This document shows, in pieces, positions 5,697 to 13,130 of a stretch of 13,130 nt of DNA (its first letter is position 1; the number at the start of each line of letters is the position of its first letter). Position numbers and translations under genes: made by a program. The notes beneath the pieces are model-generated. The model did no database searches. It saw only the letters and a list, made by a program, of their open reading frames with translations, and was not told the origin of the DNA. The DNA lies in the NCBI GenBank assembly GCA_021817355.1, contig JAKAVI010000230.1, positions 1 to 13,130 on the forward strand, written 5' to 3'. This DNA is from Pseudomonadota bacterium (GTDB taxonomy: Bacteria > Pseudomonadota > Alphaproteobacteria > Micropepsales > Micropepsaceae).

Positions 5697-8228
5697 ATGG
5701 CTACGCGCACGCAGACTGAGGGCCTGACCAGTCACGAGGCTGAAGCACGTCTGAGAGCCCACGGCCCCAATTCCCTGCCCGATCCGGATCACCGCGACTT
5801 TGGCCGCATCGCATGGGAGGTCGTACGCCAGCCGATGTTCGCACTGCTGCTCGCAGGTGGTGCGATATACATCCTCCTTGGTGAGGCCTTGGACGCCCTT
5901 GCCCTTGGGGCCTTCGCCACCCTGGCGGTTTCGATCAGCATCGTGCAGGAAATGCGCAGCGAACACGTCCTCGAATCGCTGCGTGATCTGGCCAGCCCTC
6001 GCGCCCTCGTCATGCGCGATGGCGTACGCAAACGCATTGCAGGACGTGATGTGGTTCCTGGTGACGTGATCATCCTGACCGAGGGAGACCGTGTTCCGGC
6101 GGATGCAGTTCTTTTCGACGGTTATGACGTGCTGGCGGACGAGTCGCTCCTGACCGGTGAAGCACTGCCGGTACGCAAAAAGCCAGCAGAAGAGGATCCG
6201 GGCTGGGGTCCTGCCGGTGGCGAAGACCTGGCTTTTGTTTTTTCAGGGACATTGATTGTACGTGGCACCGGGCTTGCGCGGGTGGTCGCCACCGGGCTGC
6301 ACTCGGAAATGGGCAAGATCGGCCAGGCCCTGCACAGTATCCGCCTGGAAGAGCCGAGGCTGCAGGCACAATTGAGCTGGCTTGTGCAGGATTTCGGCAT
6401 TGTCGGCCTCGTCATCACCGCCGCAACAGTTATCCTCTTTGGCGCCCTTCGTGGCTCCTGGCTGCACGCCTTCCTGGGCGGCATCGCGATCGGCATGTCG
6501 GCCCTGCCCCAGGAGATTCCTCTCGTCGTCGCTGTGTTCATGGCAATGGGCGCCTGGCGGATTTCGCGCGCCCATGTGCTCACCCGACGCGCCGCCGCAA
6601 TCGAAGCCCTCGGCTCGGCGACAGTGCTTTGCACCGACAAGACCGGAACCCTGACTGAAAACCGCATGCGCGTGGAACACATCATCTGTGCTGGCCGTAT
6701 CTGGCATCTGAGCGATGGCGTTCCGACGGAGACCCCGGCGGTAACAGTTCTCCATAGTGCCTTTGGCGCCAGCGCTGGCATTGCCACCGATCCGATGGAT
6801 CGGGCCATCCATGAGATCGCCACTCACTTCGCCTGGCGCCCGGCAGGGGCCATCGTACACAGTTACGGGCTGCGTCCGGATCTTTTTGCCACCACCAATC
6901 TGTGGGGCAGCCTGCAGCAGCCAGCCGTACAGGCCTATGCCAAGGGGGCTCCCGAGGCCATCGCGGATCTCTGTCATCTGCCCGAGACAGAACGGCGTCA
7001 GATGCTGGCCGAGGTCGATGGCATGGCCGCTCGGGGGGTACGCGTACTTGGCGTCGCCGCAGCTGAAGCTGCAATTTCCGGGAGCAGCTATCCTGGCTCA
7101 CCCCACGACATTGAGTTCAGATATCTCGGCCTCATCGGCTTTGTCGATCCACTGCGGCCGACCGTCGTCGGCGCCGTCAGGGAATGTCAGGCCGCCGGGA
7201 TAAGGGTGATCATGATCACCGGCGACTATCCGGCGACCGCAAGCGCGATTGCACGCGAAGCCGGGATCGATGCTGTCAGGACGCTCACGGGCGATGACCT
7301 CGAGACGATGGACGCGGACACGCTTGCCGATGCCATCAAGACGACGAGCGTCTTCGCCCGCATCCGCCCACGCCAGAAGCTAAAGCTGGTCGAGGCCCTG
7401 AAAGGCAATGGTGAAATTGTCGCCATGACCGGAGATGGCGTCAACGATGCCCCTGCCATGAAGGCGGCACACATAGGCATTGCGATGGGTGGGCGGGGGA
7501 CTGACGTTGCCCGCGAGGCCAGCGCACTGGTCCTGCTCGACGATGACTTTGCCTCAATTGTGGCAACCATCAGACTGGGACGGCGCATCTACGACAATCT
7601 GCGCAAGGCCATCCAGTACGTCGTTGCCGTCCATATTCCGATTGCCGGTCTGGCCATAATCCCACTTCTATTCGGTCTGCCCCTTGTCCTCATGCCGATC
7701 CAGATCGCGCTTCTGGAAATGGTGATCGACCCGACCTGCTCCATCGTCTTCGAATACGAAGCCGAGGAAGCCGACGTGATGCGGCGGTCTCCGCGTAATC
7801 CCGATGCGCCCATACTTTCTTCGGCCGTCCTCAAATGGGCACTGACCCAGGGCCTCATGGCACTTTTGGTCGTCTGCGTCTCCCTCATGATCGCCACCCG
7901 CGAACGCTTTGCGGCCAACGATATGCGGGCATTGGTGTTTTCCACCCTCGTGCTCACGAATGTCGGGCTGATCTTCGTCAACCGCTCCTTCCAGGCCTCG
8001 CTCAAAGGAGTTTTCCTTAGGCCAAATCCCGCACTCTGGCTGCTCATGGGTGTAGTCGGGGCGGTACTCGGCGCCGCACTCTACTGGCCGCCACTTCAGG
8101 ACTTGTTCCGCTTCGGACCGCTGCACTGGAACGACCTGATGATCTGCACAGGCGCGGTGATTGTACTCATCGCCTTGCTCGAGATCGGCAGGAAGCTGGC
8201 CGGGGGAACGGTGGACGGCATTCGCTGA
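5697..8228 (+). CDS. P2-like cation-transporting P-type ATPase
   Basis: An 843-residue inner-membrane pump of the HAD/P-type ATPase superfamily that couples ATP hydrolysis to cation movement; the ion is not determined. An N-terminal cation-ATPase segment (LTSHEAEARLRAHGPNSLP) is followed by an actuator domain with TGEA (153-156), an M4 motif PQEIP (271-275), the phosphorylation site DKTGT with D314, the nucleotide-binding KGAPE (K416), and the hinge GDGVNDAP (579-586). M6 has LLEMVIDPT with D678 near the Ca-ATPase D800 position, and further C-terminal helices complete the usual set. There is no N-terminal metal-binding domain and no CPC motif, so it is not a heavy-metal P1B pump. TGEA replaces the common TGES, and PQE replaces the usual PE(G/E). 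ATG 5697 is the first start after an in-frame TGA at 5685; AGGAGG lies rather far upstream (14 bases) and a G-run is close. Probably monocistronic; an FNR/FixK-type box lies upstream. Confidence 0.9.
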   Translation: MATRTQTEGLTSHEAEARLRAHGPNSLPDPDHRDFGRIAWEVVRQPMFALLLAGGAIYILLGEALDALALGAFATLAVSISIVQEMRSEHVLESLRDLASPRALVMRDGVRKRIAGRDVVPGDVIILTEGDRVPADAVLFDGYDVLADESLLTGEALPVRKKPAEEDPGWGPAGGEDLAFVFSGTLIVRGTGLARVVATGLHSEMGKIGQALHSIRLEEPRLQAQLSWLVQDFGIVGLVITAATVILFGALRGSWLHAFLGGIAIGMSALPQEIPLVVAVFMAMGAWRISRAHVLTRRAAAIEALGSATVLCTDKTGTLTENRMRVEHIICAGRIWHLSDGVPTETPAVTVLHSAFGASAGIATDPMDRAIHEIATHFAWRPAGAIVHSYGLRPDLFATTNLWGSLQQPAVQAYAKGAPEAIADLCHLPETERRQMLAEVDGMAARGVRVLGVAAAEAAISGSSYPGSPHDIEFRYLGLIGFVDPLRPTVVGAVRECQAAGIRVIMITGDYPATASAIAREAGIDAVRTLTGDDLETMDADTLADAIKTTSVFARIRPRQKLKLVEALKGNGEIVAMTGDGVNDAPAMKAAHIGIAMGGRGTDVAREASALVLLDDDFASIVATIRLGRRIYDNLRKAIQYVVAVHIPIAGLAIIPLLFGLPLVLMPIQIALLEMVIDPTCSIVFEYEAEEADVMRRSPRNPDAPILSSAVLKWALTQGLMALLVVCVSLMIATRERFAANDMRALVFSTLVLTNVGLIFVNRSFQASLKGVFLRPNPALWLLMGVVGAVLGAALYWPPLQDLFRFGPLHWNDLMICTGAVIVLIALLEIGRKLAGGTVDGIR

Positions 8229-8432
8229 AGGGGCGCATTGCGAATACCGCACCTGACTTGCTCTTCATCCCGACGGGCGGAGTTTGCGCTAAGACGCATC
8301 CTGTGGCCCTGAGGCTGATTCGTGCTCCATCGGGCCCCCTGGTTGGGTGCTCCGATCAGCATGACCCGACAATACATCCTGCTACAGCGCACGCAGGGCC
8401 AAACTTCATGTCGGCGGAAGCAGCGTCTCTAT
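8229..8432. other. Convergent gap, no gene seen
   Basis: Between the ATPase stop and the hairpin at 8433. Short open frames on both strands have no ribosome site or recognisable domain. ATTCGC and GCGAAT form a 6-bp inverted repeat spanning the ATPase stop (about 8219-8244), too weak and without a U-tract to be called a terminator. Confidence 0.35.
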
Positions 8433-8466
8433 CGCCTGTCTCCGGTCTGAACGCCGGAGACAGGCG
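8433..8466. terminator. 13-bp perfect stem-loop between convergent ATPase and SDR genes
   Basis: CGCCTGTCTCCGG (8433-8445) pairs perfectly with CCGGAGACAGGCG (8454-8466) around an 8-base loop. It lies about 205 bases beyond the ATPase stop and about 110 bases beyond the SDR stop on the other strand. A run of six A at 8482-8487 would be a U-tract upstream of the stem for minus-strand transcripts, which is the wrong side, so intrinsic termination is uncertain. The sequence could also be a dispersed palindromic repeat. Confidence 0.45.
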
Positions 8467-8573
8467 CTGAACTGCGGTCAGAAAAAACATAGCCCGGACC
8501 GGCAGCCCTGCGCCCGTCACCATCCCTCTTGTCAGCTCTGCACTTTCTTGACGGAAAACGGATGTTCTGCGCG

Positions 8574-9353
8574 TTACCAGCAGGTATAGCCGCCATCGGC
8601 GAGGACGACACTACCGGTCAAAAGGCTCGCCGCGTCGCTGGCCAGGAACAGGATCACCGCGGCGACCTCTTCGGGTTCTCCAAGCCGGGCCATTGGCGTC
8701 CCGTCGATCCAGCGCCGATACATCTCGCTCGCTTTATCCGCAAAGGCATTGAGAGGCGTGGCGATATAGGTGGGAGCGACCGCGTTGACCCGCACCCCTC
8801 GTGCGGCCCATTCGGCCGCAAGCGAGCGGGTCAACTGGTGCACGGCTGCCTTTGAGGCGTTGTAGTAGCTCTGGGCCTGAGGTCGATTGACGATGAAGCC
8901 GCTCATCGAGCCGACATTGACGATTGCACCATGTCCCTGGGCGAGCATGTGGCGGCCAAAGGCGCGGGAGCACCAGAAGGTTCCATTGAGATTGACATCG
9001 AGGACGTTGAGCCAGTGTTCATCGGCAACGTCTTCAGCCGGCGTCTGACTGCGGGCTATACCCGCATTGTTGACGAGAATATCGACGCCGCCATGGGTTT
9101 GCACAAGCGCGTCCGCCACAGACGTCACCCGTTTTGAGTCCGTAACGTCCATGATAACGCCTTCGACCCTGCAGCCTTTGGCGGCAAGGCGCTGGCAGGC
9201 CTCGGCGATTTCCTGCTCGCCCAAATCGGCAATCGTGACCCTGGCACCAGCCTCGGCAAGCGCCTGTGCAGTTGCAAAGCCGATACCCTTTGCTCCACCG
9301 GTGACAATGGCATTACGCCCATCGAGCCGGAACTTCTCGAGATACATGCTCAT
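8574..9353 (-). CDS. SDR-family NAD(P)-dependent polyol/secondary-alcohol dehydrogenase
   Basis: Cytoplasmic classical short-chain dehydrogenase of 259 residues. The cofactor loop is TGGAKGIG (18-25); D43 at the end of the second strand favours NAD over NADP. NNAG is at 95-98, and the catalytic set is N121, S149, Y164 and K168 (YNASK). The block GSMSGFIVNRPQ, AVHQLTRSLAAEW and the ending DGGYTCW are close to galactitol 2-dehydrogenase and other polyol dehydrogenases (family knowledge recalled, not searched), so a sugar alcohol or vicinal diol substrate is plausible. It is the last gene of a four-gene operon. Its ATG overlaps the esterase stop (ATGA), suggesting translational coupling. A second ATG two codons in (9347) has better spacing (7 bases) from GAAGG and may be the true start. 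Confidence 0.9.
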   Translation of the reverse strand: MSMYLEKFRLDGRNAIVTGGAKGIGFATAQALAEAGARVTIADLGEQEIAEACQRLAAKGCRVEGVIMDVTDSKRVTSVADALVQTHGGVDILVNNAGIARSQTPAEDVADEHWLNVLDVNLNGTFWCSRAFGRHMLAQGHGAIVNVGSMSGFIVNRPQAQSYYNASKAAVHQLTRSLAAEWAARGVRVNAVAPTYIATPLNAFADKASEMYRRWIDGTPMARLGEPEEVAAVILFLASDAASLLTGSVVLADGGYTCW

Positions 9354-10828
9354 ACCTTCAGCTGTGCGGCAGGAAACTCGCCTTCGGAAAAGGACGCACG
9401 CTCTTCGAGCCGATAGACTTGACGACTGTCAGCCTTGAACTCCGGCCATGGCAAGCTGCCATCACGGGCGAAGCGTGCCCACAACGCGTGGACGTGATCG
9501 GCAAGATCCTGGGGTGCGGCCTCGCCAACCAGTCCCTCAGAACCGCTGCATGTTGCCAACGTGTCGAATACGAATGGCAGCTCGAGCGCGTGACAGGCTC
9601 CAAGCCGACCCTGAAAGGCTGGCGACCTCCAGCCAAACTCATAGACATGGGTGCGTCCACGATGTGCGAGGGCAAAGTCCCGCACTGGTTGACGGAAGAC
9701 AAGATCACTCATCGCTTCGGTCAGCACCGTACCGGCCCGCTTGCCCTTACCCAAACCGTAGAGGCTGAGTGCCTCTTGCGCCCTGGGATAGACCTTTGCC
9801 AGGAGCAGGGTAACCAGAGCCGGATCATCGACGTCGCTGATCCCCGGCGGCACAAAGTAGATGTTCATTTCCTCGAGATTGCTGCCGATCAGCAGATCGA
9901 CCTCGGCGCCAGCTCCAGCGGCGAGCGCCGCCTGCGAGGTTACCGGGATCACGTCATCGCCAAGAAGCGGCAGGAATTTACTGAGGCCAAAGGCCGGATC
10001 GACGCCGTTGGCCTCGCGCATGTCTTCGATGACACCAGGCTGTGAGATCGCGTCGACGGCCCGCGCGCAGGCCTCAAAGCTGACGCGGGCAAAACCCTCG
10101 CGGGTGGCCGGCATGCCCAGGATCTCTGCCAATTTGGCGCTGACCCGCTCCATGCAGGCGCGGCTGTGTAGCATCCCACCATGACCGCTCTGGATGATCG
10201 CGCGGCGGAACAGTGCGGTGGCGCGCGGGGAGCCGAGCAGATTGGCGATCGACATGGCGCCGGCCGATTCACCGAATACTGTAACATTGGCGGCATCACC
10301 GCCGAAGGCAGCAATATGGGCTTTGACCCACTCGAGCGCGGCGATCTGATCGCGCAGTCCGAGATTGGTGTCGGCCCCGGCGAGCGGCAGGAAGCCGTCG
10401 ATGCCCATGCGGTAGTTGAGGGTGACGCAGACAATACCGTCGCGGGCAAAATTGCTGCCATCATAAGCCGGTGCATCTCCGGTGCCGGCGACGAAGGCCC
10501 CGCCGTGGATGAAGACCATCACCGGAGCCCTACCCTTGGGATCGGGCGTCCAGATGTTGAGGCAGAGGTAGTCATCACCCGCCCGCCAGCCCTCTCCGAT
10601 GAAGCCGGTCGCATCAAGACCAGGAAACGTACGACTGATTTGCGGCGCATTTGGTCCCTTACGGGTCGCGTCACGCTCACCCAACCAGGCCCCGGCCGGC
10701 TCGGGCGCGCAAAAGCGCCGCGGGCCGACAGGCGCTGCGGCATAGGGAATGCCGTAAAAGCGGTAAATCCCGCGGTCCGTGACTCCGCGCAAACGGCCCT
10801 GTGCACAATCGAGCAAGAAATCGGCCAT
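9350..10828 (-). CDS. Type-B carboxylesterase (alpha/beta hydrolase), cytoplasmic
   Basis: Hydrolyses carboxylic esters; the natural substrate is unknown. The 492-residue length is normal for bacterial COesterase (PF00135) proteins such as p-nitrobenzyl esterase. Seen in order: YRFYGIPYAAAPVGPRRF (22-39), the type-B signature DDYLCLNIW (85-93), oxyanion hole HGGAF (108-112), nucleophile S188 in FGESAGA, probable acid E320 in GSNLEEM, and H413 in GACHALELPF. The catalytic triad is therefore complete. The protein starts directly with the domain and has no signal peptide, so it should act in the cytoplasm on an imported ester. ATG 10828 has AAGGAG six bases upstream, and that site overlaps the stop of the MFS gene. 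It overlaps the following SDR gene by four bases. Confidence 0.92.
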   Translation of the reverse strand: MADFLLDCAQGRLRGVTDRGIYRFYGIPYAAAPVGPRRFCAPEPAGAWLGERDATRKGPNAPQISRTFPGLDATGFIGEGWRAGDDYLCLNIWTPDPKGRAPVMVFIHGGAFVAGTGDAPAYDGSNFARDGIVCVTLNYRMGIDGFLPLAGADTNLGLRDQIAALEWVKAHIAAFGGDAANVTVFGESAGAMSIANLLGSPRATALFRRAIIQSGHGGMLHSRACMERVSAKLAEILGMPATREGFARVSFEACARAVDAISQPGVIEDMREANGVDPAFGLSKFLPLLGDDVIPVTSQAALAAGAGAEVDLLIGSNLEEMNIYFVPPGISDVDDPALVTLLLAKVYPRAQEALSLYGLGKGKRAGTVLTEAMSDLVFRQPVRDFALAHRGRTHVYEFGWRSPAFQGRLGACHALELPFVFDTLATCSGSEGLVGEAAPQDLADHVHALWARFARDGSLPWPEFKADSRQVYRLEERASFSEGEFPAAQLKV

Positions 10829-10834
10829 CGTCTT

Positions 10835-10842
10835 CTCCTTCA
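10835..10842 (-). promoter_or_regulatory. Ribosome site of the esterase fused to the MFS stop codon
   Basis: On the minus strand the MFS stop TGA (10840-10842) runs straight into AGGAG, with six bases to the esterase ATG. This TGAAGGAG arrangement suggests coupled translation within the operon. Confidence 0.6.
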
Positions 10843-12297
10843 GGATGGGCGCCGCAATTGCCGTTGAAACTCAGCATGGCGCGCGCGGTCGAGCTGGTAG
10901 CGGGCAAAGCTGATCAAAGACACCGCGGTGATCAATGCGGCGAACGGACCATAGGCGATACCCAGGGCACCCAGTATGTGGGGCGCGATCGCAACCCTGT
11001 GTCCAGCCGCCAACTCCTGGCTGGGGAAGGCGATCAGCTGAAGCAGCATACCGGAAATCAGCGAACCCAGTCCGATCGCGGCCTTCGACGCGAAGCTGAG
11101 GCTGGCGAAATAAAGTCCCTCCCGCCGGGCCGCGAAGATAACCTCATGTTCATCGACCGCATCGGCCATGGCCGACTGGAAGGCGATCGTGGCGAGGGTG
11201 GTGGCGCCGCCGATCACGGAGGCGCCCAGCAGCAGAGCCAGGCGAGCCTCTTCTGTCTGTACTGCAAAGACGTTGAGCTGGGCCAGAAGGACGGGCAGGG
11301 CCTCGGCCAGAGATATGGCCGCGACGCAGCCGAGCACGAGGCTGCGCTTTTCGGTCCGGCCGATCAGATAGAATGCCAGCGGCAACGCGGCGATGAGCCC
11401 CGCCACCGTGGCAAAGGACAGCGTCTGGATCTGCGCCGCGGTCAGATGCCAAAAATAAGTATTGGCGTGAAGGCTGAGCGTCAGCCATACCCCCTGCCCG
11501 ACGAAGAAAAAGAGGATGCCGGTAAACAACAGGCGAAAGGAGGGATTGCGGAACACTTCCCCCAGCTGATCGAGAAAGCGCGTACCCCCGCGCGACGGCC
11601 CATGCCCCGGCCTCCCGGTGCGAACGTGGCGGGCGGAAAAGATCGCCACTGTCCCGGTCGCAAGCACGATGACACCACAGCTGAAGCCCAAAGGGTCGTA
11701 GCCGGCGCGACTCATCACACCATTGCTCCCACCGAGAAACACCTGAAAGCCAAGAACGTAACCGATGAGGGTGATGGCGATGCCAAATATCGTCCGGAAA
11801 GCAACGACACTCGAGCGTTCGTCATAATCGTTGGAGAGTTCAGCGCCGAGCCCCATAAAGGGAATGATGAAACCCGAGAGGCCAACACGCAGGGCCACCA
11901 GCAGCAGCAGCACGTAGAGGAAGAGCTCCATGCCCGGATGCCAATGCGGCAGCGAGAAGAGAAGCCCCAAGGTCAGGGCGATCGGAAGAAGACTTGCGGC
12001 CATCACCGGAAGCCGCCGTCCGAAGCGCGTCGTGAGCCCGTCCGAGAATGCCCCGATCACCGGATCGGCGATGGCATCGACCCCCAGCGCCAGAAACAGC
12101 GCCAGTCCCGTCATGCTTCCCGAAAGCCCGCACACATTGGTCAGATAGAAGAACAGAAAGGTGTTGAGCAGCACATTGGCAAGGCTCTCGACACATTGGC
12201 CGGTGCCATAGGCGGCCTTGAATGCCACCCCGAGGTGATCCTTGCCACCCTGGGCGACAACTCGTCCGCCTGCCGTCAATTCCACCTCAGCCGTCAC
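10840..12297 (-). CDS. MFS transporter, GPH (glycoside-pentoside-hexuronide):cation symporter family
   Basis: Inner-membrane importer of the MelB/GPH type (MFS_2), probably driven by H+ or Na+. With GTG 12297 as the start it has 485 residues, the usual size. About 12 hydrophobic helices are visible. Helix II has VDAIADPVIG with D84 and D88 spaced like D55/D59 of MelB, followed by the loop SDGLTTRFGRRLP. GAELSNDYDERSSVVAFR is the typical loop after helix IV. A polar central loop (RTGRPGHGPSRGG) separates the halves. No ATG exists near the N-terminus; GTG 12297 overlaps the preceding oxidase gene by 11 bases and GTG 12285, just after its stop, is an alternative. The longer upstream extension is antisense-free but overlaps the oxidase and looks unlike protein. 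The ligand cannot be told; the operon suggests an esterified sugar alcohol or hydroxyacid. Confidence 0.88.
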   Translation of the reverse strand: MTAEVELTAGGRVVAQGGKDHLGVAFKAAYGTGQCVESLANVLLNTFLFFYLTNVCGLSGSMTGLALFLALGVDAIADPVIGAFSDGLTTRFGRRLPVMAASLLPIALTLGLLFSLPHWHPGMELFLYVLLLLVALRVGLSGFIIPFMGLGAELSNDYDERSSVVAFRTIFGIAITLIGYVLGFQVFLGGSNGVMSRAGYDPLGFSCGVIVLATGTVAIFSARHVRTGRPGHGPSRGGTRFLDQLGEVFRNPSFRLLFTGILFFFVGQGVWLTLSLHANTYFWHLTAAQIQTLSFATVAGLIAALPLAFYLIGRTEKRSLVLGCVAAISLAEALPVLLAQLNVFAVQTEEARLALLLGASVIGGATTLATIAFQSAMADAVDEHEVIFAARREGLYFASLSFASKAAIGLGSLISGMLLQLIAFPSQELAAGHRVAIAPHILGALGIAYGPFAALITAVSLISFARYQLDRARHAEFQRQLRRPS

Positions 12298-13130
12298 GGA
12301 AGATCTTGCCCGGATTGAAAATGTTCTTGGGATCAAGCGCACGCTTGATGTGCCGCATGACCTCGACGGCTCCTGGCAATTCACGGGCCAGCCAGTCGAT
12401 CTTGCCGAGGCCGATGCCGTGTTCCCCGGTTGAGGTTCCGTCCATCAGCAGGGCGCGTTCGATGAGCCGGTCATTGAGGCGCTGAACTTCGGCAAATTCC
12501 TCGGGTCTGTGCGGATCGATGACGAAGATGACGTGAAAATTGCCATCACCGACGTGGCCGACGATCGTCGCGGGAATGCTGGCGCTCGTCAGATCAAGCT
12601 TGGTCTGGGCGATGCAGTCGGCAAGCCGTCCGATGGGAACACATACATCCGTGGCCCAGCCGACGGCGCCAGGCCTGAGACCAACGGACGCGTAGAAGGC
12701 ATCGTGCCGGGCCTTCCATAGTTTGGAACGCTCCTCAGTTCGCGTCGCCCAGCTGAAATCGCCGCCGCCATTGGCGCGGGCGATTTCACCCACGATCTGC
12801 GACTGCTCCTGCACTCCTGCCTGGCTCCCGTGAAACTCGAAGAACAGCGTTGTCACTTCGGGATAGGAGAGCTTGGACCAACGATTGACGGCGCGCATCT
12901 GGGCATCGTCAAGGAGTTCGACACGGGCCACTGGAATTCCAAGCTGGATGGTCTGCACTACGGTATGGACGGCGCCTTCCAGAGTGGCAAAGCCGCACAC
13001 TGCCGCGGCAATGGCTTCCGGAATGCCGCGCAGGCGCAAGGTGATTTCGGTAATGACCCCGAGCGTTCCCTCCGAACCCACATAAAGCCGGGTCAGGTCA
13101 TAGCCTGCCGCCGACTTACGCGCTCGCCGC
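12287..13130 (-). CDS. FAD-linked oxidase, GlcD / D-lactate dehydrogenase (cytochrome) family (5' part outside window)
   Basis: The last 280 residues are visible; the gene continues past the right edge. The visible part begins inside the FAD-binding domain with ARKSAAGYDLTRLYVGSEGTLG, the standard family block, and goes on through the C-terminal FAD-oxidase domain: HVGDGNFH (metal/substrate site), GTSTGEHGIGLGK, and the ending ALDPKNIFNPGKIF. These enzymes oxidise 2-hydroxyacids such as D-lactate, glycolate or D-2-hydroxyglutarate and pass electrons to the respiratory chain at the membrane. The substrate here cannot be decided. The frame is open to the window edge, so the GTG at 13081 is an internal Val, not the start. 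It is the most upstream visible gene of the operon, so the promoter lies outside. Confidence 0.92.
   Translation of the reverse strand, partial: RRARKSAAGYDLTRLYVGSEGTLGVITEITLRLRGIPEAIAAAVCGFATLEGAVHTVVQTIQLGIPVARVELLDDAQMRAVNRWSKLSYPEVTTLFFEFHGSQAGVQEQSQIVGEIARANGGGDFSWATRTEERSKLWKARHDAFYASVGLRPGAVGWATDVCVPIGRLADCIAQTKLDLTSASIPATIVGHVGDGNFHVIFVIDPHRPEEFAEVQRLNDRLIERALLMDGTSTGEHGIGLGKIDWLARELPGAVEVMRHIKRALDPKNIFNPGKIFRDG

Noticed and set aside
10801..12318. A 505-codon open frame on the plus strand
   Set aside because: Antisense to the MFS gene, very rich in Gln, Arg, Gly and Lys, with no domain; a shadow of the hydrophobic codons on the other strand.
13079..13081. GTG as the start of the FAD-linked oxidase
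   Set aside because: The frame is open to the window edge and the residues before it (RKSAAGYDLTRLY) belong to the conserved family block, so it is an internal Val.

Overview
The window reads as a GC-rich alphaproteobacterial chromosome segment, most likely from a sphingomonad. The suggestion rests on codon use, a SphA/phenol_MetA_deg-type outer-membrane relic, an SSS-domain sensor kinase relic beside acs, and a GPH-transporter/esterase/SDR catabolic operon. No 16S or tRNA gene is present, so the taxonomy is inference. No CRISPR array, insertion sequence or prophage was seen.

Layout. (1) 1-154, minus: the N-terminus of an exported Asn/Gly-rich protein with a Tat-like signal peptide, running off the left edge, with a fair sigma-70-type promoter at 191-219. 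(2) 155-1184: mostly non-coding, ending in the decayed 3' part of a plus-strand SphA/phenol_MetA_deg gene with at least one frameshift. (3) 1209-1236: a perfect 12-bp stem between this relic and the convergent acs. (4) 1343-3280, minus: intact acetyl-CoA synthetase (acs). (5) 3281-3550: acs leader, with a possible 28-codon ORF. (6) 3551-5266, minus: sodium/solute symporter-like N-terminal half of a CbrA/CrbS-type sensor kinase, broken by an in-frame TGA and lacking the whole kinase part. (7) 5267-5696: divergent intergenic region with an FNR/FixK-type box at 5602-5615. (8) 5697-8228, plus: intact P2-like cation P-type ATPase. (9) 8229-8573: gene-free convergent gap with a 13-bp-stem hairpin. 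(10) 13130 down to 8574, minus: a tight four-gene operon in the order GlcD/D-lactate-dehydrogenase-type FAD oxidase (5' end outside the window), GPH-family MFS symporter, type-B carboxylesterase and polyol-type SDR dehydrogenase.

How the genes work together. The right-hand operon looks like a small catabolic unit: import by the symporter, hydrolysis by a cytoplasmic esterase, then NAD-dependent oxidation of an alcohol product and FAD-dependent oxidation of a 2-hydroxyacid product. The substrate is not known. The acs region appears to have lost a neighbouring regulator: CrbS-type kinases control acs in other proteobacteria, and the copy here is a clear pseudogene while acs is intact. The P-type ATPase may be induced at low oxygen through the FNR/FixK box. 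The window is mostly ordinary metabolism plus gene decay; I found no convincing wholly new system.
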